A program made the position numbers and the translations under genes. Under the pieces are notes generated by a model that saw only the letters and a program-made list of their open reading frames with translations, did not search any database and had not been told where the DNA came from. From contig NZ_FOVP01000022.1 of assembly GCF_900115165.1 (NCBI RefSeq), forward strand, positions 1 through 55,549: a stretch of 55,549 nucleotides of DNA. The letters run 5' to 3'. Source of the DNA: Roseovarius lutimaris (GTDB lineage: Bacteria > Pseudomonadota > Alphaproteobacteria > Rhodobacterales > Rhodobacteraceae). Positions 23,532-32,223 of the stretch are shown one piece after another; the first letter of the stretch is position 1; each line of letters opens with the position of its first letter.

Positions 23532-25799
23532 ATGAGCCATTTGCCAGATAAAACTGAAATCCTGCAATGGATTTCGGATAACCCGACCCTCACCTCGAAG
23601 CGCGACATTGCCAAGGCTTTTGGCATCAAGGGCGCGGCGCGGATCGACCTTAAACGCATCCTTAAAGAGCTTGCGGAAGAGGGCCATCTTGAAAAGCGCC
23701 GCAAAACCTATAGCGACCCTGACCGCCTCCCGCCTGTAAGTGTGTTGCAGGTTCAGGGCCAGACCGCCGATGGCGAGCTTTTGGCCAAGCCGCTGGAATG
23801 GCAGGGCAAAGGCGTCGAGCCGGTGGTTTTGCTCATCCCGCGCGCAAGTGATCCGGCTTTGGGCGAGGGTGACCGCATTCTGGCGCGCTTGCAAGAGGTC
23901 AAAGGCGAGGCGCATCATTATGAGGCCCGCCTGATCCGCCGCATCGGCACCAACCCGCATAAGGTCTTGGGGATTTATCGCCAGGGTTCGGACGGCGGGC
24001 GGATCGTGCCGATCGACAAGGGCGACGGCAAGGAGTGGCTGGTGTCAAACGATGCCACCGGCGGCGCCAGGGATGGTGAGTTGGTCGAGGCAGAACAGGC
24101 CGGACCGGCCGGGCGCATGGGCCTGCCGCGTGCGCGGGTCGTGGCACGCCTTGGCGATCCTTCGGCGCCCAAGGCGGTGTCGCTGATTGCCATTCACCAG
24201 CACGGCATTCCCGACGATTTCCCCGACGAGGTGATCTCCGAGGCCGACGCGATGACGCCTGCCGGTCTTGACGGGCGCAAGGACATGCGCGACATGCCCC
24301 TGATCACCATTGATCCGGCCGATGCGCGCGATCATGACGATGCCTGCTGGGCGCACGGCGATGACGACCCCAAGAACGAGGGCGGGCATGTGATCTGGGT
24401 CGCAATTGCCGATGTGGCGCATTATGTGCGCCCCGGCACCGCGCTTGACGCCGAGGCCCGCAAGCGCGGCAATTCAAGCTATTTCCCCGACCGCGTCGTG
24501 CCGATGCTGCCGGATCGTTTGTCGGGCGACCTCTGTAGCCTGCATGAGGGCGTGCCGCGCGCCTGCATTGCGGTGCGCATGCAGATCAACGCCCAAGGCG
24601 ACAAGATCGGCCATCGGTTCGAGCGGGGATTGATGCGCTCGGTCGCCTCGTTGACCTATCAACAGGTGCAGGCCGCGATGGATGGCGCACCCGATGATCA
24701 ATGCGCCCCCCTGATGGACGAGGTGATCAAGCCGCTTTACGCCGCGCATGACGCGCTCAGGAAAGCCCGCCACCGGCGCCAACCGCTTGATCTTGAACTG
24801 CCCGAGCGCAAGGTCGTGCTGAGCGACGAAGGCAAGGTTCTGTCGGTCAATTTCACCGAGCGGCTTGAGGCGCATAAGCTGATCGAGGAATTCATGGTGC
24901 TGGCCAATGTGGCCGCCGCAGAGGCGCTGATTTCGCGCAAATCGCCGCTGCTGTTCCGGGTCCATGAAGAACCCGCACCCGAAAAGCTTGAAACCCTGCG
25001 CGACGTGGCCGAGGCGGCGGGGCTTGTGCTTGCCAAGGGGCAGGTCCTCAAGACCGCGCATCTCAACGCGCTTTTGCATGCCGCGCGCGACACGGATCAT
25101 GCCGAGGTGATCAATATGTCGACCCTGCGCTCGATGACGCAGGCCTATTACGGGCCGCAAAATTTCGGGCATTTCGGCCTTGCCCTTCAGGCCTATGCGC
25201 ATTTCACCTCGCCGATCCGGCGTTATGCCGACCTTGTGGTGCACCGCGCGCTGATTTCGGCGCATGGCTGGGGCGATGACGGGCTAAGCCACGAGGAGGA
25301 GGCCCGCCTTGAGGCCACGGGCCAGCATATTTCGGAAACCGAGCGCCGCTCGATGGTGGCGGAACGCGACACCAATGACCGCTATCTTGCGGCCTTTTTG
25401 TCCGAACGGCTTGGCGAGGAATTCACCGGCCGGATCAGCGGCGTGGCCAAGTTCGGCGTCTTCGTGCGACTTGATGAAACCGGCGCCGATGGTCTTATTC
25501 CGGTGCGCAGCCTTGGGCGTGAGTTTTTCCATTTTGACCGCGAGGCGGGCACTCTGATGGGCTCTGACACCGGCCTTACGATCGGGCTTGGGCAGCAGGT
25601 GACGGTCAAATTGTCCGAGGTCGCGCCGGTCACCGGCGGGATCGCGCTTGAGCTGATCAGCCTTGAGGGCAAGACCATGCCGCGCGGGCCACGTGGGGCA
25701 CGGGGCAGCGCACGTGGCAAGCCCGCGCATCGCAAATTGGCCAGCGCCAAACGCAAGGCAGCAAAGGTGAAACGCAAAACCGCGCGCGGCAAGCGATAG
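23532..25799 (+). CDS. rnr: Ribonuclease R
   Basis: 755 residues, a 3'-5' exoribonuclease of the RNB family that degrades structured RNA. Order: an N-terminal winged-helix-like region (TSKRDIAKAFGIKG), cold-shock domains, the RNB core with the catalytic aspartates in TIDPADARDHDDACW and the SYFPDRVVPMLPDRLSGDLCSL block, the FTSPIRRYADLVVHR region, an S1 domain (ISGVAKFGVFVRLDE), and a lysine/arginine-rich tail (about 720-755). The basic tail is typical of RNase R and helps RNA binding. The ATG at 23532 starts MSHLPDKTEILQWI. Confidence 0.97.
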   Translation: MSHLPDKTEILQWISDNPTLTSKRDIAKAFGIKGAARIDLKRILKELAEEGHLEKRRKTYSDPDRLPPVSVLQVQGQTADGELLAKPLEWQGKGVEPVVLLIPRASDPALGEGDRILARLQEVKGEAHHYEARLIRRIGTNPHKVLGIYRQGSDGGRIVPIDKGDGKEWLVSNDATGGARDGELVEAEQAGPAGRMGLPRARVVARLGDPSAPKAVSLIAIHQHGIPDDFPDEVISEADAMTPAGLDGRKDMRDMPLITIDPADARDHDDACWAHGDDDPKNEGGHVIWVAIADVAHYVRPGTALDAEARKRGNSSYFPDRVVPMLPDRLSGDLCSLHEGVPRACIAVRMQINAQGDKIGHRFERGLMRSVASLTYQQVQAAMDGAPDDQCAPLMDEVIKPLYAAHDALRKARHRRQPLDLELPERKVVLSDEGKVLSVNFTERLEAHKLIEEFMVLANVAAAEALISRKSPLLFRVHEEPAPEKLETLRDVAEAAGLVLAKGQVLKTAHLNALLHAARDTDHAEVINMSTLRSMTQAYYGPQNFGHFGLALQAYAHFTSPIRRYADLVVHRALISAHGWGDDGLSHEEEARLEATGQHISETERRSMVAERDTNDRYLAAFLSERLGEEFTGRISGVAKFGVFVRLDETGADGLIPVRSLGREFFHFDREAGTLMGSDTGLTIGLGQQVTVKLSEVAPVTGGIALELISLEGKTMPRGPRGARGSARGKPAHRKLASAKRKAAKVKRKTARGKR

Positions 25800-25906
25800 A
25801 TTGCCTAAATAGTGGCAACGGTTTGCCCGGTCTCGGCAAGATTGCTTTTGATTCGTCGACAATCACGCTATGATCCAGCAAAGCCAATCTCAAAAAGGGC
25901 TAGGGC

Positions 25907-27253
25907 ATGCAGGCGTCGATCTTCGGGTTTTCAGGTGTTTTTCTAATGGTCAGCACCGCTTTGGCGGGTGCTGTCGAAGTGTCTTTAAGGCCGCAGATGC
26001 GCCCCGGATCGGGGCTTGTCACGGCGGCGGCGGTGGTTTCGGTCGATGTGCCGATCAGGTCTCTGCGCCCCCAGATGCGGCCCAGCGATCTGGCCGAGGG
26101 CGAGGCGCGGATCATTCCGGCAAGCGCCAATAAAGCGTTTGACCGCTGGATTTCAGGGTTTCGGGGCCGTGCGGCACAGCAGGGCATCCGCACAGCGGTT
26201 TTCGACCGCGCCTTTCGCGGTGTGCAATATAACACCTCGGTCATCCAAAAAGATCGCAATCAGTCCGAATTTAAAAGCCAAATCTGGGACTATCTGGATA
26301 GCGCTGCTTCACCGGTGCGGGTCAGGAACGGACAGGCGGCCCTGCGCAAGCATCGCCGCACATTGACGCGGATCGAACAGACATATGGGGTTGAAAAAGA
26401 AGTCGTCGCGGCCGTCTGGGGGCTTGAAAGCACCTATGGCGAACGGCGCGGGGACATCCCGCTTATCGAGGCGCTTGCAACGCTGTCGTTTGACGGGCGG
26501 CGCGGGAAGTTCTTTGAAAGCCAGCTGATTGCCGCCCTCAAGATCTTGCAGGCGGGGGATGTAGACCCGGGCGACATGAAGGGATCTTGGGCGGGCGCAA
26601 TGGGCCACACCCAGTTTATCCCGACCTCTTATCTGGCCTATGCGGTTGATTTTACCGGCGATGGCAAACGCGATATCTGGTCGGATGACCCAAGCGATGC
26701 GCTTGCCTCGACGGCCGCCTATCTCAAGCGGTTCGGCTGGACCAAGGGCCAGCCCTGGGGGGTTGAGGTGCGTCTGCCGCGCGGGTTCAACCATGCCACG
26801 GCGAGCCGCAAGAACAAGAAGTCACCGGCGCAATGGGCGGCGCAGGGGGTTGTCGGCCTCAATGGCAAGCCGGTGCCGAATTATGGCAAAGCCTCGATCC
26901 TCTTGCCTGCGGGTGCGCAGGGGGCGGCCTTCATGATCTTCAACAATTTCGCGGTGATCGAGCGCTATAACAAGGCCGATGCCTATGTGATCGGGGTCGG
27001 GCACCTGTCGGATCGCCTGAAAGGCGGGCCGGAGATCCAGGCCAGCTGGCCGCGCGGGTACAAGCCGCTGTCATTCGATCAGAGAATGGAAATGCAGCGG
27101 CGTTTGCAGCGCAAGGGTTTTGGCATCGAAAAGATCGACGGGATCATCGGCCCCAATACGGTCGAGGCGATCCGCAGCTTTCAGAACTCGGTCGGCGCGA
27201 CGCCGGACGGCTTTCCCTCGCAGGATCTTTTGGCGTTGTTGAAACGGTCCTGA
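25907..27253 (+). CDS. MltB-type lytic murein transglycosylase with peptidoglycan-binding domain
   Basis: 448 residues. A signal peptide (about 1-22, ending ALAGA) is followed by a linker in which the octapeptide SLRPQMRP occurs twice (about 26-33 and 52-59). Residues about 75-370 are the SLT_2/MltB catalytic domain with the likely catalytic glutamate Glu174 in VWGLESTYGERRGD, plus GSWAGAMGHTQFIPTSYLAYAVDF and GDGKRDIWSDD. A PG_binding_1 domain covers about 390-448 (MQRRLQRKGFG, IDGIIGPNTVEAIRSFQ). It cleaves glycan strands of peptidoglycan with formation of 1,6-anhydro ends in the periplasm. No lipobox is visible, so it is probably soluble. Confidence 0.93.
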   Translation: MQASIFGFSGVFLMVSTALAGAVEVSLRPQMRPGSGLVTAAAVVSVDVPIRSLRPQMRPSDLAEGEARIIPASANKAFDRWISGFRGRAAQQGIRTAVFDRAFRGVQYNTSVIQKDRNQSEFKSQIWDYLDSAASPVRVRNGQAALRKHRRTLTRIEQTYGVEKEVVAAVWGLESTYGERRGDIPLIEALATLSFDGRRGKFFESQLIAALKILQAGDVDPGDMKGSWAGAMGHTQFIPTSYLAYAVDFTGDGKRDIWSDDPSDALASTAAYLKRFGWTKGQPWGVEVRLPRGFNHATASRKNKKSPAQWAAQGVVGLNGKPVPNYGKASILLPAGAQGAAFMIFNNFAVIERYNKADAYVIGVGHLSDRLKGGPEIQASWPRGYKPLSFDQRMEMQRRLQRKGFGIEKIDGIIGPNTVEAIRSFQNSVGATPDGFPSQDLLALLKRS

Positions 27254-27304
27254 GGCAGGCAAGATCGAGGCGCCGCCGCAGCCTGGGTTTGCGGTCAGGG
27301 CGGA

Positions 27305-27330
27305 GGTGAGTATTTTTGGAAAGATGAAAG
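27305..27330 (+). repeat. GAGTATTT...GGAAAGATGAAAG intergenic repeat, copy 3
   Basis: Lies between the convergent transglycosylase and kinase-like genes, 51 bases after the transglycosylase stop and only three bases from the kinase-like stop. Confidence 0.8.
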
Positions 27331-27333
27331 TGG

Positions 27334-28059
27334 TTAGTCGGTGAAGCCCAAGACCTGTGCAAGGGTTGCAAGGGCGTCGGGCAGAAGGGTTTCGGAATCC
27401 TGCTGCGTGATCGGCACGCCCTGTGCGGCGAGGGCTTTGGCATAGCCCGAGGCGTCCCCGTCAAGGGCGATGAGGGCAACGTTCTGACCCAGCCAATAGG
27501 GCCGCGCGGCGGCAAGTTCAGCGCCGAGGAGATGCCCGGTCAGGGCGGCGGGAATGCCGGTGACCTGCGCGCGGCGCAGATCGGCGGCCAGACGTTCGGG
27601 GCGGCTCAGGCTGTCGGCAATCGCGGCGCTGTCGGGAGGCGTGGTGCCGCCAAGGGATGAGATCAGCGTCGGGGTCAGAAAGCTTTGACAACTGACGGCC
27701 TCATCCGCGCTGAGATGTACCCAATGGTTCAGCGTGTCGGAGAGAACGCAAGCGACCCCATCCCAATTTGGATGACGCGCGACAAAGCCAAGCAGGATCA
27801 GCCGCGTCCAGCCGTCGATCACATCCGCAGGGCTATCCTGGGTCAAGCCGACAAGCCCACGACCGGGGCCGGGCAATAGCGCGCAGGGCAGGGTGTCAGG
27901 CAGGCCCTCGCCAATCCGATAAAGTTGTGGCATCGGGCCAAGCCCGGCAAGCGCCGCCGCCTCATCCGCACCAGAGCCTTGATGCGTCAAAGTGGCGCCG
28001 GACAGGGCAAAGGCACGGTGGCACTGCCCGTCATGGCCGATGACGGCCCAATCGCTCAT
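27334..28059 (-). CDS. Degenerate 2-dehydro-3-deoxygalactonokinase homologue (probable pseudokinase)
   Basis: 241 residues, against about 300 for the DgoK family. The C-terminal half fits the family well: WVHLSADEAVSCQSFLT (family form W-V-H-v...G...SF.T.MTGE) and GHLLGAELAAARPYWLGQ. The N-terminal half is compressed, however. Where the family has an acidic DWGTS phosphate-binding loop, this protein has only MSDWAVIGHDGQ. Phosphotransfer is therefore doubtful; it may be a regulatory or sugar-binding remnant, or an annotation artefact of a decaying gene. Its ATG overlaps the stop of the phosphatase gene (ATGA), so both are translated together. The related sugar-acid pathway genes are not in the window. 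Confidence 0.7.
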   Translation of the reverse strand: MSDWAVIGHDGQCHRAFALSGATLTHQGSGADEAAALAGLGPMPQLYRIGEGLPDTLPCALLPGPGRGLVGLTQDSPADVIDGWTRLILLGFVARHPNWDGVACVLSDTLNHWVHLSADEAVSCQSFLTPTLISSLGGTTPPDSAAIADSLSRPERLAADLRRAQVTGIPAALTGHLLGAELAAARPYWLGQNVALIALDGDASGYAKALAAQGVPITQQDSETLLPDALATLAQVLGFTD

Positions 28060-28475
28060 CGGGTCTGTTGCATCTGGCGCATGAGGCCGGACATGTCATA
28101 CCCCGCCGCCGAGGTTGCCCTGACAATCTCATCCGCGTCCAGATCGCCGAAGTTTGTCATGCTCCAAAGCATGGTGCAGCGCGTGCCGCTTCGGCAATAG
28201 GCGAGGATCGGTTTGGGCATCTCGTCAAGCGCGGCGCGAAACGCCGCAAGATCGGCCTCTGAGAGCATGCCCGACACGATCGGCACCGAGCGCACGGCAA
28301 GCCCGGCCGTCTCTGCCGCCTTGGCCACCGCGTCATAGGCGCATTGGCCGAACTCTTCGCCGTCGGGCCGGTTGCACAGGATCGAGCGAAACCCGGCCTC
28401 GGCGATGTCGGCGACATCTTCACATTCGATTTGCGGGGAGACAGAGAAATCATCGGTAATCTTGCGCAGGTCCAT
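28056..28475 (-). CDS. TIGR01244-family protein-tyrosine-phosphatase-like (DUF442) protein
   Basis: 139 residues. The start MDLRKITDDFSVSPQI and the AYCRSGTRC loop (C-x-x-G-x-R phosphate-binding loop) are the marks of the DUF442/TIGR01244 family, which has a tyrosine-phosphatase fold and is found alone or fused to beta-lactamase-like sulfur dioxygenases. The start at 28475 follows a strong AAGGAGGG ribosome-binding site; a longer frame to 28571 lacks one. It is the first gene of a two-gene unit with the kinase-like protein and is divergent from uspA. Function is not assigned. Confidence 0.85.
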   Translation of the reverse strand: MDLRKITDDFSVSPQIECEDVADIAEAGFRSILCNRPDGEEFGQCAYDAVAKAAETAGLAVRSVPIVSGMLSEADLAAFRAALDEMPKPILAYCRSGTRCTMLWSMTNFGDLDADEIVRATSAAGYDMSGLMRQMQQTR

Positions 28476-28629
28476 CGGGCCCTCCTTGCCACGGTTTGCC
28501 CAGCATATGCGCGCAAATGCGGCGAGTTTCAATGGGGCCGGACCGCACAGTGAGGGCCGCAGAACTGGCAAACCTGCGCCGGTCCTGATCTGTTGGCTGC
28601 GAAGATTTGTGCTCTATTTGTCGAAATAG

Positions 28630-28642
28630 GCCAAAATTTGGC
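28630..28642. promoter_or_regulatory. 13-bp palindrome in the uspA upstream region
   Basis: GCCAAAATTTGGC is symmetric about a single central base. It lies 116 bases before the uspA start and 154 bases before the divergent phosphatase start, flanked by A+T-rich sequence, so it could be an operator for either. No known regulator consensus was identified. Confidence 0.35.
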
Positions 28643-28758
28643 GCGAATGCGCTGGCAAATTCGAAAATCCGGGACAAACGAAAAAGAAACCTCTGGTAGA
28701 GTAATTTATCGGGCCCCGCCAAGAAGGCTCGCAATATCAAGAGAGAGGGAAAACCATT

Positions 28759-29193
28759 ATGTCTGGAAAATTCGTCGTCGGTTACGACGGCAGCGCGTCA
28801 TCGCAGCGCGCGCTTGAGTTTGCGGTCGACCGCTCCAACGCGCAGGGGGGGACAATTGTTCTGGCCCACGTGCTGGAATGGTCGCCCTATTCGTTTCTGA
28901 CACCGAACGAGCTTGAAGAGCGCCACAAGCGCCGCGAAGAAGAGCTTCACCGTGCCGAAACCGCGATCATGACGACCGTGGTCAAGGATCTCAAGGACAA
29001 GGGCGTGACGGTCGAGACCGTGATCAAATACGGCAATATCCCGGACCTTCTGGCGAAAATCGCCAAAGACTTTGGCGCGATCCAGATCATCATCGGGCGC
29101 AGTGGCCATTCCAGCCTTGGCGCGCGTGTGTTCGGCTCGGTTGCCGGGGCACTTGTTCAGGCGGCGCCAGTGCCGTGTACCATCGTTCCATAA
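28759..29193 (+). CDS. Universal stress protein (UspA family)
   Basis: 144 residues of a single Usp fold. The nucleotide-binding pattern G-x2-G-x9-G-S is present as GRSGHSSLGARVFGSVA, indicating an ATP-binding type. Other family blocks are VGYDGSASSQRALEFA at the N-terminus and the APVPCTIVP end. There is a good ribosome-binding site (AGAGAGAGGG). It lies directly upstream of the alanine/glycine symporter gene with no terminator between, so the two are probably cotranscribed and the stress protein may monitor or modulate the transporter; this is context only. Confidence 0.93.
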   Translation: MSGKFVVGYDGSASSQRALEFAVDRSNAQGGTIVLAHVLEWSPYSFLTPNELEERHKRREEELHRAETAIMTTVVKDLKDKGVTVETVIKYGNIPDLLAKIAKDFGAIQIIIGRSGHSSLGARVFGSVAGALVQAAPVPCTIVP

Positions 29194-29220
29194 ATGAATA
29201 TTCTGACAGGGATAAAACAT

Positions 29221-30762
29221 ATGCATCGAAAGAATTTCCATGCGGCAATCGCCGCAGCCGGGCTGCTGATGGTCAGCGCGCCGGCCTATGCGCAATCGAT
29301 TGACGAAAAGGTCAATCAGATGTTCGCCAGCTCGACAGGCTGGTTCGTAAACCTTATCTTTTCCAACTTTCCGGGCACGTCCTTTCCGTGGATCGTGGCC
29401 TGGCTGGTGATCGGCGCCACGGTGTTCACGCTGTATTTCGGCTTTGTCCAGTTTCGCTCGGTCGGGCACGCAATCGCGCTGGTGAAAGGGGATTATTCCG
29501 ATCCCAATGACGCCGGTGAGGTCAGCCACTTTCAGGCCCTCGCGACCGCGCTTTCGGGCACGGTGGGTCTTGGCAACATCGCCGGTGTGGCGGTTGCCGT
29601 CAGTATCGGCGGGCCGGGCGCGACGTTCTGGATGATCCTGGCGGGCCTGATGGGCATGGCGTCAAAATTCACCGAATGTACGCTTGGTGTGAAATACCGC
29701 AATGAATATCCCGATGGCCGGGTGTCGGGTGGCCCGATGTATTACCTGACCAAGGGCTTTGCCGAGCGCGGTCTTCCGGGTGGCAAGATCCTGGCTGTGA
29801 TGTTCTCGATATTCTGTATTCTGGGCGCACTTGGCGGGGGCAACATGTTCCAGGCCAACCAGGCGCATCAGCAGATTTCGGGCATCGTGGGTGCGTACCC
29901 GGGTTGGATCACCGGCGTGATCTTTGCCGGTGTGGTCTTTGCCGTGATCGTCGGTGGCCTTAAATCCATCGCGCGGGTGACCGAAAAGGTCGTGCCGTTC
30001 ATGGGCATCCTTTATGTTGGCACCGCGCTGATCATCATCTTGATGAATGCCGGGCAAATCGGCTGGGCTTTTGGACAGATCTTTGATGGGGCCTTTACCG
30101 GTCTTGGCGTTGCCGGCGGTATGGTTGGCGCTCTGATCCAGGGGTTCAAGAGAGCGGCGTTTTCGAACGAGGCGGGCGTTGGTTCGGCGGCGATCGCGCA
30201 CTCTGCGGTTCGCACCAAAGAGCCGATCACCGAAGGCTATGTCTCGCTGCTTGAGCCGTTCATCGACACCGTCGTGATCTGTACCATGACCGCGCTTGTG
30301 ATCATCATCACAGGTCAGCTGGTGGCCGGGCCCGATGGCAATTACCTACTCAATGAGGCAGGCACGGCCATTCAGACCGTCGGCGGCACCTCGGGTGTGG
30401 GCCTCACATCCGCGGCCTTTGGCAGCGCGATCAGCTGGTTCCCCTTCGTGCTGGCGATTGCGGTGGTTCTGTTTGCCTTCTCGACCATGATCAGCTGGTC
30501 CTATTATGGCCTCAAGGCCTGGACCTATCTGTTCGGCGAGGGCGAGACCAAGGAACTGGTGTTCAAGGTGATCTTCTGCATCTTCGTGGTGATCGGGGCC
30601 GCGGCCAACCTTGGGCCGGTGATCGACTTCTCGGATGCGGCGATCTTTGCGATGGCGGTAGTCAATATCATCGGGCTCTATTTCCTGATGCCGATCGTCA
30701 AGCGCGAACTCAACAGCTATGTCAGCCGTCTGAAATCGGGTGAGATCAAGAAGTTCGAATAA
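29221..30762 (+). CDS. Alanine/glycine:cation symporter family protein (AGCS)
   Basis: 513 residues from the ATG at 29221, chosen because it follows AGGGATAAAAC and opens a signal-like segment (FHAAIAAAGLLMVSAPAYAQ); an ATG nine codons earlier is possible. About eleven membrane segments. AGCS signatures are present: GTVGLGNIAGVAVAVSIGGPG, ASKFTECTLGVKYR and FSNEAGVGSAAIAHSAV. These sodium- or proton-coupled carriers import alanine or glycine. It is 27 bases after uspA and ends in a strong terminator at 30799-30828. Confidence 0.92.
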   Translation: MHRKNFHAAIAAAGLLMVSAPAYAQSIDEKVNQMFASSTGWFVNLIFSNFPGTSFPWIVAWLVIGATVFTLYFGFVQFRSVGHAIALVKGDYSDPNDAGEVSHFQALATALSGTVGLGNIAGVAVAVSIGGPGATFWMILAGLMGMASKFTECTLGVKYRNEYPDGRVSGGPMYYLTKGFAERGLPGGKILAVMFSIFCILGALGGGNMFQANQAHQQISGIVGAYPGWITGVIFAGVVFAVIVGGLKSIARVTEKVVPFMGILYVGTALIIILMNAGQIGWAFGQIFDGAFTGLGVAGGMVGALIQGFKRAAFSNEAGVGSAAIAHSAVRTKEPITEGYVSLLEPFIDTVVICTMTALVIIITGQLVAGPDGNYLLNEAGTAIQTVGGTSGVGLTSAAFGSAISWFPFVLAIAVVLFAFSTMISWSYYGLKAWTYLFGEGETKELVFKVIFCIFVVIGAAANLGPVIDFSDAAIFAMAVVNIIGLYFLMPIVKRELNSYVSRLKSGEIKKFE

Positions 30763-30798
30763 CGGGGTTTCCGACCCTGGTCTTTGGGCTACTGGAAA

Positions 30799-30828
30799 GG
30801 GCCGGTGCATCACGCACCGGCCCTTTTT
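30799..30828 (+). terminator. Rho-independent terminator after the AGCS gene
   Basis: GGGCCGGTGC and GCACCGGCCC form a ten-base-pair G+C-rich stem with a five-base loop, followed by five T residues. It starts 37 bases after the stop codon. Confidence 0.9.
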
Positions 30829-30909
30829 GCATTTGAATGTGGCTCGGGAAAGCTGGACCTGATCAATCACCGTTGCCCGTAGGGTGGGTGAAACCCACGC
30901 GCCGCCGTA

Positions 30910-32223
30910 TCAATTGATGGTGCTCTCAAGCCCTTGCGGCTTGCCCACTACGACAAATGTAAGCTTGGCCGGATCCAGAAGATCGCGCGCCACGCGGTTT
31001 ACATCCTCAAGCGTGACGGCATTCACCTTGTCGTTGCGGGTGGTGATGTAATCGGTCGGCAGGCCTTCCATCTGCATCCCCACGGCGATATCGGCAATCG
31101 GGCCGTTGCCCTCGAACCGAAGCGGATAGGCCCCGGTCAGATAGGTCTTGGCATCCTGCAATTCGGCCTCGGTGACGCCGGTTTCGCGGATTTTGGCCCA
31201 TTCATCGCGAATGACCGACATCGCCTCGGCAATACGATCATTGGCCGAGGCCACAGACCCCATCCAGAGCGCGGCCCCGTCCTTGTCCATCAGGTAGGAA
31301 TAAACCCCATAGGTCAGCCCGCGCTTTTCGCGCACTTCGTTCATCAACCGGCTTTCGAACGACCCGCCGCCAAGGATGTGATTGAGCAGATAGGCGGCAA
31401 AGAAATCGGGATGATCGCGGTCAATGCCCGGCTGGGCAAAGGCGGCGATGGATTGCGGCGTGTCGAACTCGACAACCTTGACCCCGCCGGGCAGGTTGAG
31501 CGTTGCCTCGCCCGCAAGCGGTGCGCCGGTGGCGGGCAGATCACCCAGCAGGCCGTCAAGCAGCGCCGACAATTCATCGCCGGTGATATCGCCCACCGCG
31601 CTGATATAAAGCCGGTCGCGCGTCAGGGTCGCGCGCTGTGCGGCGATGATATCCTCGCGGGTCAGGGCGGCGACGCTCTCAAGCGTACCGTCAAGCGAGG
31701 TGGCATAGGGATGATCGCCGTAAACCAATGCGTCAAACGCCGTGCCCACAAGATCGCGCGGGTCTTTCTGGCTTGACTGGATGATCGAGATGATCTGCGC
31801 GCGCACCCGCTCGATCGCATCGGGATCAAAGCGCGGGTCAAGCAGGCTTGCGCGCAACAGCGCCGCCGCCTGATCGCGGTTCTCGGTCAGAAAGCGGGCC
31901 GAGACGTTGATCGCGTCGTCGTTGACGCCATAGCTGAAATTGGCGGCAAGCGATTCGGTCGCGCGGGCAAAGCCCTGTGCATCCATCTCTCCGGCGCCCT
32001 CTTCAAGCAGCCCGACCATAAGATTCGTCGCGCCGCGTTTGCCCGGCGCATCCAGCGACCCACCGCCGCGAAAGCGAAGCTCAAGCGCCACAAAGGGGAT
32101 CGAATGATCCTCGACCAGCCAGGCGTTCAGCCCGCCGGGCGTGGTCAGTTCCTGCACCTCGACACCGGCCCGTGCGGGCAGGGCGGCAAACAGCATCACA
32201 AAGGCAAGCACAAAGCGGATCAT
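30910..32223 (-). CDS. M16-family peptidase homologue lacking the catalytic HxxEH (non-catalytic partner)
   Basis: 437 residues with a signal peptide (MIRFVLAFVMLFAALPARAG). The fold blocks of M16 proteins are present (WLVEDHSIPFVALELRFRGG, GATNLMVGLLEEGAG, RGLTYGVYSYL as KRGLTYGVYSY), but the position that should read HxxEH reads NLMVGLL, so no zinc ligand set exists. In M16B systems an inactive subunit pairs with an active one. The adjacent gene, whose stop overlaps this ATG, encodes the active form, so a periplasmic heterodimer is likely. It ends a minus-strand block that begins at rsmB. Confidence 0.9.
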   Translation of the reverse strand: MIRFVLAFVMLFAALPARAGVEVQELTTPGGLNAWLVEDHSIPFVALELRFRGGGSLDAPGKRGATNLMVGLLEEGAGEMDAQGFARATESLAANFSYGVNDDAINVSARFLTENRDQAAALLRASLLDPRFDPDAIERVRAQIISIIQSSQKDPRDLVGTAFDALVYGDHPYATSLDGTLESVAALTREDIIAAQRATLTRDRLYISAVGDITGDELSALLDGLLGDLPATGAPLAGEATLNLPGGVKVVEFDTPQSIAAFAQPGIDRDHPDFFAAYLLNHILGGGSFESRLMNEVREKRGLTYGVYSYLMDKDGAALWMGSVASANDRIAEAMSVIRDEWAKIRETGVTEAELQDAKTYLTGAYPLRFEGNGPIADIAVGMQMEGLPTDYITTRNDKVNAVTLEDVNRVARDLLDPAKLTFVVVGKPQGLESTIN

